Both the position numbers and the translations under genes were made by a program. Below the pieces are notes generated by a model that saw only the letters and a program-made list of their open reading frames with translations, was not told where the DNA came from and ran no database searches. This document shows, piece by piece, positions 32,133 through 40,479 of a DNA stretch of 64,000 nt (the stretch's first letter is position 1; every line of letters starts with the position of its first letter). Source of the DNA: Mucilaginibacter endophyticus (lineage in GTDB: Bacteria > Bacteroidota > Bacteroidia > Sphingobacteriales > Sphingobacteriaceae); NCBI RefSeq assembly GCF_003351025.1, contig NZ_QPCG01000005.1, positions 211,932 through 275,931 on the forward strand, written 5' to 3'.

Positions 32133-32692
32133 AAACGTTTACCTTTTTTATATTTTCCTTCAGTTGAGGTATTCAGACACGAAAGCGGGCCTTACTTTTT
32201 GATAAAGCCTTACATTGTTGATGCCATCGGATTGCTCCTTAGCAATTATGTTGTGTAACTTTCTGACAGCCAATTGTTTAATTAGGGATTGACGAGTGCG
32301 TCGGGCTGCCGGCTGAATGCCTTTTTTATTACTTGTTGAGCAAAGTTAATGTTTGAGTTGTGTACTTGTGAATGATAGTTTTTCACAAATAGCCGAGTTA
32401 TCAACACTTATGTGTATGGGAGTTATTAACACTAAAAATTAATGAACTTGAAAAGAGGGGGTTAAAATCACAGCTATAAATTAATGCCTTCGAAACTTGC
32501 AGATTACGATAATTTAACATTGTAAATTACTTGACGTTTTACCGACAATTATTGCCAATTGTGAAATGCTTTTGCTGTGTGAAAGTATCAAAATTAAAAT
32601 TGTAAAATAAATTGCACATCCTGTAAAAATGTGGAAAACAAATACGCCCGTAAATCATCAACTTACGGGCGTATTCCTCAAAGTTTTACGAT
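32133..32692. promoter_or_regulatory. Long nrdB upstream region with -7 box and DnaA-box-like repeats
   Basis: A 560-base gene-free region. On the minus strand TAACTTTG (complement of 32341-32348) fits the -7 consensus and would give a leader of about 200 bases before nrdB. No good -33 partner was found. Plus-strand TTATCAACA (32398-32406) and TTATTAACA (32423-32431), 25 bases apart, each differ by one base from the DnaA box TTATnCACA. The rest is AT-rich with no further recognisable feature, apart from the msrB terminator at its right end. Confidence 0.45.
32641..32675 (-). terminator. Terminator after msrB
   Basis: AATACGCCCGTAA and TTACGGGCGTATT pair around a 9-base loop, 18 bases beyond the msrB stop. 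Confidence 0.8.
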
Positions 32693-33064
32693 TTATTTTG
32701 CGTCCTCAAGCGGAACAAATTTCATCGATACCGAATTCACGCAATGACGGGTATTTTTCGGGGTCATGTACTCGCCTTCAAATACGTGGCCCAGGTGGGC
32801 GCCACAATTTGCGCATAAGATCTCAACCCTGCGGCCGTCCGCGTCTACCTCACGGCGAACAGCTCCCGGAATTTCATCATCAAAGCTTGGCCAGCCACAA
32901 AATGATTCAAATTTATCTTCCGAACGGTACAGCGGCGCGTCGCAGCGTTTGCAAACGTATAAGCCCTGTGCCTTGTTGTTAAGCAATGAACCTGTGAACG
33001 GACGTTCGGTGCCTTTGTATAATATTACCCTTTCTTCTTCGGGCGTTAATTGATTGTACTCCAT
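32693..33064 (-). CDS. msrB: Peptide-methionine (R)-S-oxide reductase MsrB
   Basis: MsrB repairs oxidised methionine by reducing the R-sulfoxide, protecting proteins from oxidative damage. At 123 residues it is a compact single-domain form. Both zinc CxxC motifs are present (C38-C41 in CKRC, C84-C87 in CANC). Other conserved parts are FCGWPSFDDEI near residues 55-65 and the catalytic Cys108 in RHCVNSVSMKF. There is no signal peptide, so it acts in the cytoplasm. It is on its own with a terminator. Confidence 0.95.
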   Translation of the reverse strand: MEYNQLTPEEERVILYKGTERPFTGSLLNNKAQGLYVCKRCDAPLYRSEDKFESFCGWPSFDDEIPGAVRREVDADGRRVEILCANCGAHLGHVFEGEYMTPKNTRHCVNSVSMKFVPLEDAK

Positions 33065-33205
33065 ATATTTTGATTACTCCGATTGGTTTTAATTTCACCG
33101 GTTGATGAGCTCAACCCGATGTTTTAATCTATATAAAGATACGACAATTTGGAGCGATATAATGTTTTACGAGTTGATGTTTACACTGGTTTGACGGGGA
33201 TTTAA

Positions 33206-33244
33206 ATGTGCAGATGTGCAAATTTCAGGTGTGCGGATGAGGGA
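33206..33244. repeat. Single arm of a family C repeat
   Basis: AATGTGCAGATGTGCAAATTTCAGG with a trailing GTGCGGATGAGGG matches the left arm of the elements at 2144 and 18826. No complementary right arm follows, so this is a solo or truncated copy. Confidence 0.65.
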
Positions 33245-33253
33245 AGGTAATTA

Positions 33254-33302
33254 TCGCTGCCGCAGGTTTAAAGTCCGTAGCTAAGCATGGCTTCAGCTAA
33301 CG
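33254..33302. repeat. Half copy of a family D repeat
   Basis: CGCTGCCGCAGGTTTAAAG followed by GCTAAGCATGGCTTCAGCTAA resembles the left half of the elements at 3326 and 21747. The right half is missing, and the pseudogene end begins at 33310. Confidence 0.5.
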
Positions 33303-33309
33303 TTATGAA

Positions 33310-33852
33310 TTAGTATCCCGTATCCAGTTTTTTCAATAAATCCAGCCCTTTATTCCAGTCGCCATAGTTTGCTGACGCATTGATATGGCCTGCGTCACCA
33401 ATATTCACAACTTCACTTCCCTAACTGTCTGCAAATAGGTGGGCCCGTTCCGGGGTTACGTAGAAATCATTGTTACTAATCACTGTTATAGATTTGAATG
33501 GCAGTTTGCCTAAAGGCATCGGCGTAAAGCCACTTGTACCTGTTGGATAGCTATCCGCTTTGGTATCACTCGGTGCAACCAGTAATGCGCCCTTTATCCC
33601 GATATTGTATTGCCTTGCCCAATAGGCTATGGCAGCACAAGCCAGACTGTGACCAACTAAAATTACGTTTGACGGATCATAGCGTTTTACATAGTTGTTC
33701 AAAGTTTTTACCCAATCGCGGCAAACCGGGGTTTCCCAATCCTGTTGTTCAACACGGGCGAAATTGAACTGCTTTTCCCAAATGCTTTGCCAGTGTTGAG
33801 GGCCTGAATTACCCAATCCCGGATGTATAAGAATATCAGCGTTGAAAGTCAT
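33310..33852 (-). pseudogene. RBBP9/YdeN-family alpha/beta hydrolase, interrupted by an in-frame amber codon
   Basis: The ORF from the ATG at 33852 stops at codon 144 (TAG, complement of 33421-33423). Past it the same frame stays open for 36 codons and encodes GSEVVNIGDAGHINASANYG, then DWNKGLDLLKKLDTGY, ending at a TAA at 33310-33312. This is exactly the C-terminus expected for the family, where a tryptophan (TGG) normally precedes GSE. A single G-to-A change thus explains the stop. The N-terminal part keeps the nucleophile Ser69 (VGHSLACAA), but the catalytic His156 lies beyond the stop, so the short product should be inactive. The full 180-residue length matches family size. It is probably a recent pseudogene; a sequencing error is possible. 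Confidence 0.85.
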
Positions 33853-33935
33853 GATTTCGGTAAGGTGTTAAATTGTCTGATAATTGAATGCTCAATATAT
33901 GGATTTTTAAACAGTTGCCCGTAGTAGGCTAAAGG

Positions 33936-34173
33936 AGTTAAGCTCTCCCTTTAGAGGGTAATAGCCCATCAAAAGACAGTCAGAAGTTTTTAAGAGTGCG
34001 GGCTGTGCGATTCCCTCCCCTGGGAGGGTGTAGGGAGGGGTTTCATCGACAGGCTTATTCACTAAATGACGTATAAACCCCTCCCTGCCTACTCGCGATC
34101 CTAACGCACCCCTCCCTGGGGAGGGAATTGTCAACTCGTGGGCTATTACCCTTTAGGGGGCTGGGGGGCTTCA
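33936..34173. repeat. Large nested inverted repeat with family E ends
   Basis: The outer arms CCCTTTAGAGGGTAATAGCCCA (about 33948) and TGGGCTATTACCCTTTAGGG (34139-34158) pair. Inner arms TTCCCTCCCCTGGGAGGG, AGGGAGGGGTTT, AAACCCCTCCCT and CCCTCCCTGGGGAGGGAA also pair. The right arm includes the last codons and stop of the SRPBCC gene. It fills most of the 293-base gap 33853-34145 and has the look of a non-autonomous mobile element. Confidence 0.75.
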
Positions 34174-34616
34174 GCAATCTGTTTGATCACTTCATTTCTT
34201 TTCAGCAACAACCTCGTCATGTAGTTTGAAAGAAAAAGTCCGTTCACAAGATCTCCTAAGATCCCGCCCGGCGATTCAAACGTAAAAATATCCCGCATCA
34301 TGGTTTGGTTAAGGATGGGGTAAAAATAATGCTCATGCGTAAAGCTTTTGAACGCGCCCTCAACCATGATATCCGTAAAATGATTAGGGTATTCCATTTC
34401 GGTGATTTTAGAAGTGAGGTTTTGCCATACACTGAAATGTTTTGCCCGCCAGGTAACGCTTTCGCCAAGTTCAATGAGGCCGCTTGTACGTCCGGCAATA
34501 GCCTGCTCGCCGGTGTGTTTGGTTGATTCTATATGTACATCGATATTACGGGCAATGTCAAATACTTTTTCAATGGGGGCATTAATATGGGTAGCGAGTA
34601 AGATCTGTGAAGGCAT
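34146..34616 (-). CDS. SRPBCC-domain (START/Bet v1-like) protein
   Basis: A 156-residue protein with the helix-grip fold of the SRPBCC superfamily: it opens MPSQILLATHINAPIEKVFDIARNIDVHIEST, has ELGESVTWRAKHFSVWQNLTSKI in the middle, and FKSFTHEHYFYPILNQTMMRDIFTFESPGGILGDLVN near the end. These proteins bind hydrophobic ligands or lipids; no ligand is known here. The last residues, EAPQPPKG, are encoded by repeat DNA and are probably not part of the ancestral protein. The gene begins 11 bases after the asnS terminator. Confidence 0.78.
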   Translation of the reverse strand: MPSQILLATHINAPIEKVFDIARNIDVHIESTKHTGEQAIAGRTSGLIELGESVTWRAKHFSVWQNLTSKITEMEYPNHFTDIMVEGAFKSFTHEHYFYPILNQTMMRDIFTFESPGGILGDLVNGLFLSNYMTRLLLKRNEVIKQIAEAPQPPKG

Positions 34617-34630
34617 AAGCTATAGCAAAA

Positions 34631-34654
34631 AAGGCTGTCGTTTAACGACAGCCT
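34631..34654 (-). terminator. Terminator after asnS
   Basis: AGGCTGTCGT and ACGACAGCCT form a perfect stem with a T-run on the minus strand, about 65 bases beyond the asnS stop. Confidence 0.82.
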
Positions 34655-34717
34655 AAATATAGTGTTACGCTCGTGTAATAATCAGCGTAATCATCAAAAT
34701 CAAAAAATAATCAACGG

Positions 34718-36154
34718 TTAAAATTCCGCGTTTTTAGGGAACCTTGGGAATGGGATCACATCACGGATGTTGCCCATGCCGGTAACAAACAGCACCAACC
34801 GCTCAAATCCTAAACCAAAGCCTGCATGCGGACAAGAACCAAAACGACGGGTGTCCAGGTACCACCAAAGTTCCTCGGTAGGGATGCCCATTTCGTTCAT
34901 ACGTTGCTCCAGTTTGTCTAAACGTTCTTCACGCTGAGAGCCACCAACAATTTCACCAATACCCGGGAACAGGATGTCCATGGCGCGTACGGTTTTACCG
35001 TCATCGTTCTGGCGCATGTAAAACGCTTTGATCTCCTTCGGATAATCTGTCAGGATCACCGGTTTTTTAAAGTGTTTCTCAACCAGGTAACGCTCATGCT
35101 CGCTCTGCAAATCGGTGCCCCAGCCTTCAATCGGGTAAACAAACTTTTTCTTTTTGTTTGGGGTTGATTCCTTCAGGATGTCGATGGCCTCGGTATAAGT
35201 AAGGCGCTCAAAATCGTTATTTAAGCAAAACTGCAGTTTTTCAAGCAGTGTCATTTCTGAGCGCTCGTTTTGCGGTTTGGTTTTCTCTTCCTCGGTTAAA
35301 CGCTGGGTTAAAAACTCAATATCATCGGCATTTTTATCCAATGCATATTTGATCACGTATTTCAGCATGTCCTCTGCAAGGTCCATGTTGTCAACCAGGT
35401 CGTTAAATGCAACTTCGGGTTCAATCATCCAAAACTCGGCCAGGTGACGGGTTGTGTTTGAATTTTCTGCACGAAAAGTTGGACCGAAAGTATAAATATC
35501 GCTCAGGGCCATAGCGCCGAGTTCACCTTCCAGCTGGCCGGATACGGTTAAGTTAGTGGCACGACCAAAAAAGTCCTGTTTGAAATCTATCTCCCCGGTT
35601 TCGGTTTTCGGGATGTTATCCAGGTCAAAGTTGGTAACGTGGAATGTTTCGCCGGCACCTTCCGCGTCTGAAGCGGTAATTACCGGTGTATGCAGGTAAA
35701 CAAACCCGCGCTCCTGGAAAAACTGGTGCACCGCGAATGCCAGACTGTTACGTACCCTGAAAATAGCGCCAAAAGTGCTGGTGCGGAAACGCAGGTGAGC
35801 ATGCTCACGCAAAAACTCCAGGCTATGTTTTTTAGGTTGGATAGGATATTTTTCGGGATCGCTATCGCCTAAAATTTCAATGTCGCTTGCCACAACTTCA
35901 ACAGTTTGGCCTTTACCTAAAGAGGCAATCAGTTTACCCTGAACGCTTAGCGCGGCGCCAACAGTAATGCGTTTAAGCAAAGCCGGGTCGGTGTTTTCAA
36001 AATCGACAACTATCTGGATATTATTATTAGTTGAGCCATCATTCAAAGCAATAAAACGATTTGAACGGAATGCACGCACCCATCCTTTAACTGTTACATC
36101 AATTTCGGTTTGCTGGCTTTGCAGCAATGCTTTGATCTTAGTTCGCTGACTCAT
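34718..36154 (-). CDS. asnS: Asparagine--tRNA ligase
   Basis: A class II aminoacyl-tRNA synthetase that charges tRNA-Asn. The start at 36154 gives MSQRTKIKALLQ and 478 residues; an upstream in-frame start would add 21 residues of no family resemblance. The N-terminal OB-fold anticodon domain (VKGWVRAFRSNRFIALNDGS) is followed by the catalytic domain. The latter shows LRFRTSTFGAIFRVRNSLAFAVHQFFQERGFVYLHTPVIT, TFRAENSNTTRHLAEFWMIEPE (motif 2), and the C-terminal GFGLGFERLVLFVTGM with IRDVIPFPRFP (motif 3). Its presence implies direct asparaginylation. Confidence 0.96.
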   Translation of the reverse strand: MSQRTKIKALLQSQQTEIDVTVKGWVRAFRSNRFIALNDGSTNNNIQIVVDFENTDPALLKRITVGAALSVQGKLIASLGKGQTVEVVASDIEILGDSDPEKYPIQPKKHSLEFLREHAHLRFRTSTFGAIFRVRNSLAFAVHQFFQERGFVYLHTPVITASDAEGAGETFHVTNFDLDNIPKTETGEIDFKQDFFGRATNLTVSGQLEGELGAMALSDIYTFGPTFRAENSNTTRHLAEFWMIEPEVAFNDLVDNMDLAEDMLKYVIKYALDKNADDIEFLTQRLTEEEKTKPQNERSEMTLLEKLQFCLNNDFERLTYTEAIDILKESTPNKKKKFVYPIEGWGTDLQSEHERYLVEKHFKKPVILTDYPKEIKAFYMRQNDDGKTVRAMDILFPGIGEIVGGSQREERLDKLEQRMNEMGIPTEELWWYLDTRRFGSCPHAGFGLGFERLVLFVTGMGNIRDVIPFPRFPKNAEF

Positions 36155-36325
36155 AAAGTGTAATTCTGTATAAAACTGTATAATTTTTAGAATCGCAAAA
36201 ATACAATTAATTATCAAAGCTTACTTTGAAACATCAGCTAAAAAACACAGTGCAGGGCAGTGGCGAAAAGGCGGGGATTATTAAGGGAAGAGGAGAAGAA
36301 AGAAAAAGATGTGCGGGGGAAGCAC

Positions 36326-36352
36326 AGCCGGGAGCACAGCACGCTCCCGGCT
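36326..36352. terminator. Strong GC hairpin between asnS and a small lipoprotein gene
   Basis: AGCCGGGAGC and GCTCCCGGCT pair perfectly around a 7-base loop. A T-rich run follows only on the plus strand, whereas the neighbouring gene that ends here (36370) is on the minus strand, so the terminator role is uncertain. Confidence 0.5.
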
Positions 36353-36369
36353 ATTTCTTTTTCTGAAGC

Positions 36370-36579
36370 TTAGTTGCTTGATACCATAATGGTGTCACGA
36401 CGTAAGCTTGGCGTCGCCTTGCTGCCAATCATAATCGTGTCTTTGCCTTTATTCAATGACTGATTAAGAATGCTTTTTTTAGCAGTAGCACTGTCTTGTG
36501 CGGGCGCTACGCCATTTTTTTGACAGCCAGCCAGTAACATGAATGATACTGAGGCGATTAATAATAGAGCTTTTTTCAT
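36370..36579 (-). CDS. Small predicted lipoprotein
   Basis: A 69-residue protein with a lipoprotein signal (MKKALLLIASVSFMLLAGC, Cys19). The mature 51 residues are polar and contain two similar segments (KGKDTIMIGSK and LRRDTIMVSSN), a short internal repeat. No known domain. It is downstream of the larger lipoprotein gene at 36616 with a 36-base gap, so they may be cotranscribed. Function unknown. Confidence 0.6.
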   Translation of the reverse strand: MKKALLLIASVSFMLLAGCQKNGVAPAQDSATAKKSILNQSLNKGKDTIMIGSKATPSLRRDTIMVSSN

Positions 36580-36615
36580 AAAACAAATTTACAACTAATA
36601 CGAATGATAAGTAAG

Positions 36616-37128
36616 CTAAGTTACAGTAATACAAAAGTTAATACTAAGTGTAGCTTTAAACTTGCCCTCGCCAAAAGAAACCTTATCCGGATGGCTTCCT
36701 GGCGGATTATCACTCACTTTCAGGAACCTTAATTCAAAAAATCCCTGTAGTATTTTACTGGTTTGATTATATGAAATTATGGTTATTGAACTAAGGTGGG
36801 TTGGATCGGGAACATATTTACCGGTTAGTGTGCCGGATTTTTTAATTTGGTAATAATTTTCGTTTGCCTTGAGCGTGTAATAGCCAACGCCATCAAATAC
36901 AAACTTAAAACCAACTTCTTCTTCCTCGCCCGAAATGCTGCTTTTGGCTGATACCGTGATGGTATCTCCCAATATGTTTGAACCGGTTGGGTCGGCCTCC
37001 CATAATGTATTATTTTTTTTCGCAAGTATAAAATCTGGCGCGACGGGAAAGTTGCAGCAATCTTTCTTTTTACATGCCGAAAAAAGCAGGGCCACGGCTA
37101 TGGCTAACATAAACCAGGGATATTTCAT
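36616..37128 (-). CDS. Predicted lipoprotein of unknown function
   Basis: A 170-residue protein with a lipoprotein signal (MKYPWFMLAIAVALLFSAC, Cys19, followed by KKKDCC). The mature part is rich in beta-strand-like alternation (VGFKFVFDGVGYYTLKANENYYQIKKSGTLTGKYV) and may be a small beta-barrel or beta-sandwich. The style resembles many small secreted Bacteroidota lipoproteins. No catalytic motif is recognised. Confidence 0.65.
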   Translation of the reverse strand: MKYPWFMLAIAVALLFSACKKKDCCNFPVAPDFILAKKNNTLWEADPTGSNILGDTITVSAKSSISGEEEEVGFKFVFDGVGYYTLKANENYYQIKKSGTLTGKYVPDPTHLSSITIISYNQTSKILQGFFELRFLKVSDNPPGSHPDKVSFGEGKFKATLSINFCITVT

Positions 37129-37241
37129 TGCTTTGTTGATGACAGGTTAACTAATTGTACAGGAGATATAAAGATATTTAAAAATAGGGGCATATTATAC
37201 AGGCATTCAGTAAGTTTGCCCCTCATTTAAATTTACCGCTC

Positions 37242-38111
37242 ATGAACCCCAGGTTAAGTCTCGTTATTGGCATTTTATGTATCTCCTTCTCGCCGATATT
37301 TGTAAAGCTTGCCGGGGTGTCGCCGATAGGTTCGGCATTTTACAGGGTGTTTGTAGCCTGGATATGCCTCGCCCCTTTTTGTGTAATAAAAAAGAAACTT
37401 AAAGTAGATAAAAAACAGTTGCTTATATCCATAGCTGCGGGGATGGTTTTCGCGATGGATATCGCGGTTTGGAATATTTCCCTGCTGAAAATAAGTGCCA
37501 CCGTTTCAACACTGATAGCCAACCTGGCACCGGTTTGGGTGGGGCTGATGAGTTTCTTGTTTTTAAGAAAACGTTCGGGCCTGTTATTCTGGATTGGTAC
37601 ACTCATAGCAATTACCGGTATGGTGGTATTGGTAGGTTATGAACATATATTACATATGGAACTTAACACGGGCATATTATTAGCCATACTGGCAAGCTTT
37701 TTTTATGCTACCTATATCATGATCACCAAAAATATTATGGCAGGTATTGATGTGTTTAGCTTTATGTTTTACAGTATGCTTAGCGCCAGCATTTTTTTAC
37801 TGGTGATAAATGGATATATGCATAATGACATTATTCATCTTTCATTAAAAGTGTGGCTTTGCTTTATAGGTATGGGGCTTATATGCCAATTAGCAGGCTG
37901 GCTCACCATTAATTACTCGTTACGTTACCTCGAATCAACCAGGGTATCTATCGCGTTGTTAAGTCAGACTGTTTTTGCGGGCTTGCTGGCCGCTTTTTTA
38001 TTGAAGGAGCGTTTAGGTTTTAACGAGATCATTGGCAGTGTAATTGTTTTGGGCGGAATAGCCGTAACTTTTTTAAAGCCACGTAATCAGGCAAATAAAA
38101 TAGTATCTTGA
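37242..38111 (+). CDS. EamA-family (DMT superfamily) permease
   Basis: A 289-residue integral membrane protein with about ten hydrophobic segments arranged as two five-helix EamA repeats. The first repeat runs from LVIGILCISFSPIFVKLAG to about residue 130 and the second from GILLAILASFFYATYIMI to the end. Motifs common in the family are GSAFYRVFVAWICLAPF, ANLAPVWVGLMSFLFLRKR and SQTVFAGLLAAFLLKERLGFNEIIGSVIVLGGI. Such proteins export or import metabolites; the substrate is unknown. A -7 box TAAGTTTG lies at 37211-37218. Confidence 0.87.
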   Translation: MNPRLSLVIGILCISFSPIFVKLAGVSPIGSAFYRVFVAWICLAPFCVIKKKLKVDKKQLLISIAAGMVFAMDIAVWNISLLKISATVSTLIANLAPVWVGLMSFLFLRKRSGLLFWIGTLIAITGMVVLVGYEHILHMELNTGILLAILASFFYATYIMITKNIMAGIDVFSFMFYSMLSASIFLLVINGYMHNDIIHLSLKVWLCFIGMGLICQLAGWLTINYSLRYLESTRVSIALLSQTVFAGLLAAFLLKERLGFNEIIGSVIVLGGIAVTFLKPRNQANKIVS

Positions 38112-38142
38112 CGATTGTTAATTATCCAATTACGTTTTGCCC

Positions 38143-38150
38143 TACATTTG
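38143..38150 (+). promoter_or_regulatory. -7 promoter box upstream of dnaG
   Basis: TACATTTG fits TAnnTTTG and lies 13 bases before the dnaG ATG at 38163. The nearest upstream TTG (38115-38117) is 25 bases away, longer than the usual 19-21, so the -33 element is uncertain. Confidence 0.5.
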
Positions 38151-38162
38151 CATTTTTAACGC

Positions 38163-40106
38163 ATGATTCAAAAATCCACTATCGACCGTATTATGGAAGC
38201 CACCGACATTGTGGAGGTGATAGGGGAGTTTGTGCAGTTAAAAAAACGTGGTGCCAACTACGTAGGTCTTTCGCCTTTTGCTAATGAGCGTACCCCATCG
38301 TTTACGGTGTCGCCGGCTAAGGGCATTTTTAAAGATTTCTCGACGGGTAAAGGCGGTTCTGCAGTTACATTTTTGATGGAGCTGGAAAAGTTCAGCTATC
38401 CCGAAGCCCTAAAGTGGCTGGCCAAAAAATATGGTATCGAGGTAGAAGAAACCGTTGAAGCGCCTGAAAATCGCGAGGAAGAACTTCGCCGGGAAAGTTT
38501 GATGATCGTATCGGCTTTTGCTGCCAAGTTTTTCCATGAAACCATGCTCGAAACCGAAGAGGGGCAAAGCATTGGTTTGAGTTATTTTAAAGAACGCGGC
38601 TTTACCGCCGAAACCATAAAGAAATTTGAGCTGGGCTACTCGCCCGATCAATGGGAAGCCTTTACAGGCAAGGCTTTGCGCGAGGGTTATAAAGAACCGT
38701 TTCTGGTTGAAAGCGGCCTGTCGGTAAAACGTGATAACGGTGCTTTGTATGACAGGTATCGCGGCCGGGTAATGTTCCCGATTCACAGTTTTACGGGCCG
38801 GGTAATCGGTTTTGGCGGTCGTACGCTCAAAAAAGATAAAAACGTAGCCAAATACGTTAACTCGCCCGAGTCCGAGATCTACCATAAATCAAACGTACTT
38901 TACGGGCTGTATTTTGCCAAAAAGGCCATCCGCGAGCAGGATAATTGCTACCTGGTAGAAGGCTATGCCGACGTACTTTCGGTGCATCAGGCCGGGGTTG
39001 AAAACGTGGTGGCCTCCTCAGGTACATCACTTACAACCGAACAGATCAAGCTTATTGCCCGTTTTACCAAAAACATCACCATATTATATGACGGTGATGC
39101 TGCCGGGATCAAAGCCTCGTTACGAGGTTTGGATATGATCCTGGAAGAAGGGCTTAACGTAAAAGTGGTATTGTTCCCCGATGGACATGACCCCGATTCG
39201 TTTGTACAATCAAAAGGATCAAGTGCCTTCAAAAAGCATATCGAGGAAAATAAAAAGGATTTCATCCTGTATAAAACCCAGATCCTGCTTAAAGAGGTTG
39301 CCAATGACCCGATAAAGAAAGCCGACGTAATTCGCGAGGTGGTTGAAAGTATCGCTAAAATTCCGGATAGCATCAAGGCATCGGTATTTATAAAAGAGTG
39401 TAGCGGCTTATTACAGATAGATGAGCGCGCCCTTTTATCCGAGCTTAACAAAATGCGTGCGGCCAAGGCCAAAAAGGAGGAGCAGCAACGGCAGCAACAA
39501 AATAACAGGTTTGCGGAAATGCCTGACGAGCCTCATTTTTTTGACGAGCCCGTTGAACTGGAACCTCCGGTTGCAAAAGATGATGCTTTTCAGGAAAAGG
39601 AAATTGTGCGTTTATTACTGCATTACGGCGGTCGTATGATTGACTGGGACGGTATTGCAAACACCTACATCGGTCCTTTCATTATAGCCGAGTTAAGCGA
39701 CGTTGCTTTTGAACATCAGGTTTGTAAGCAAATTACAGAAATTTATCGCCGTGAAGTTGAAAACGGTGTGTTACCCGATGATAACTATTTTATTCACCAT
39801 AAAGATAAAGGCATTGTTGATTTAACCATCAATATGCTGGCCAGCAAATATTCGCTCAGCGAAAATTGGTACGAAATGCATAGGATTACCGTGAATGATG
39901 AGCAGGTGAATATGAAAGCCACTATCCTCGGTGCTATTTTTCACCTCAAAAAGCATAAGGTGGGCAAGATGCTGGAAGACCTACGCTCGCAGCTTCAAAA
40001 AGCAGACAGCGAGGCCGACCAGGAGATACTGCTTAACCAGTATATGCGCATGAAAAAAGTGGAAAAATCTATATCCGACTTTCTGGGCTCCGTAATCATC
40101 AAATAA
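38163..40106 (+). CDS. dnaG: DNA primase DnaG lacking the zinc-finger ligands
   Basis: DnaG synthesises the RNA primers for DNA replication. The 647 residues comprise a CHC2-like N-terminal domain (1-100), the TOPRIM catalytic core (about 255-350) with YLVEGYADVLSVHQAGVENVVASSGTSLT and ITILYDGDAAGIKAS, and a helicase-binding C-terminal region. In the N-terminal domain the usual Cys-His-Cys-Cys ligands are replaced: GLSPFANERTPSF has Ser37 and Ala40, and GIFKDFSTGKGG has Asp58 and Thr61. The surrounding motif is otherwise conserved, so this is a true DnaG with a zinc-free module. It overlaps yraN by one base (TAATG). Confidence 0.94.
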   Translation: MIQKSTIDRIMEATDIVEVIGEFVQLKKRGANYVGLSPFANERTPSFTVSPAKGIFKDFSTGKGGSAVTFLMELEKFSYPEALKWLAKKYGIEVEETVEAPENREEELRRESLMIVSAFAAKFFHETMLETEEGQSIGLSYFKERGFTAETIKKFELGYSPDQWEAFTGKALREGYKEPFLVESGLSVKRDNGALYDRYRGRVMFPIHSFTGRVIGFGGRTLKKDKNVAKYVNSPESEIYHKSNVLYGLYFAKKAIREQDNCYLVEGYADVLSVHQAGVENVVASSGTSLTTEQIKLIARFTKNITILYDGDAAGIKASLRGLDMILEEGLNVKVVLFPDGHDPDSFVQSKGSSAFKKHIEENKKDFILYKTQILLKEVANDPIKKADVIREVVESIAKIPDSIKASVFIKECSGLLQIDERALLSELNKMRAAKAKKEEQQRQQQNNRFAEMPDEPHFFDEPVELEPPVAKDDAFQEKEIVRLLLHYGGRMIDWDGIANTYIGPFIIAELSDVAFEHQVCKQITEIYRREVENGVLPDDNYFIHHKDKGIVDLTINMLASKYSLSENWYEMHRITVNDEQVNMKATILGAIFHLKKHKVGKMLEDLRSQLQKADSEADQEILLNQYMRMKKVEKSISDFLGSVIIK

Positions 40107-40474
40107 TGGCGCAACACCTTGAACTTGGCCGAACCGGCGAAGCATTGGCCAAAACCCACCTCGAAAAAGCAGGCTACGAAATCATGGACGAAAACTGGAC
40201 TTACGGAAAAGCCGAAATAGATATTATTGCTTATAAAGACAAGGTTATTATATTTACCGAAGTAAAAACCCGCACGGGCAATGGCTTTGGCCAACCTGAA
40301 GATTTTGTTGATAACCGTAAACAAAAACTCCTGGCCGAAGCTGCCGATGAATATATTTACCTCATGAACCATCAGGGCGAAGTGCGGTTTGATATCATTG
40401 CCATTTTGTTTGACCGTAGCGGAAATTATATACTAAACCATATAGAAGATGCGTTTTGGCCTTCGGCCACATAA
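40106..40474 (+). CDS. YraN-family (UPF0102) nuclease-fold protein
   Basis: A 122-residue protein of the UPF0102/YraN family. The sequence LGRTGEALAKTHLEKAGYEIMDENWTYGKAEIDIIAYKDKVIIFTEVKTRTG carries the restriction-endonuclease-like motif (D...EVK) of a Holliday-junction-type nuclease fold. The biochemical role is not established. The start codon overlaps the dnaG stop, so the two are translationally coupled, which suggests a link with replication or repair. Confidence 0.87.
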   Translation: MAQHLELGRTGEALAKTHLEKAGYEIMDENWTYGKAEIDIIAYKDKVIIFTEVKTRTGNGFGQPEDFVDNRKQKLLAEAADEYIYLMNHQGEVRFDIIAILFDRSGNYILNHIEDAFWPSAT

Positions 40475-40479
40475 CACTT

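Noticed and set aside
32133..32340. Cobalamin or other known riboswitch in the nrdB leader
   Set aside because: No conserved riboswitch core was recognised, and the class I enzyme does not need cobalamin.
33907..34134. 75-codon ORF inside the large palindrome
   Set aside because: It consists of repeat arms; low-complexity proline and glycine residues from GC-rich repeats.
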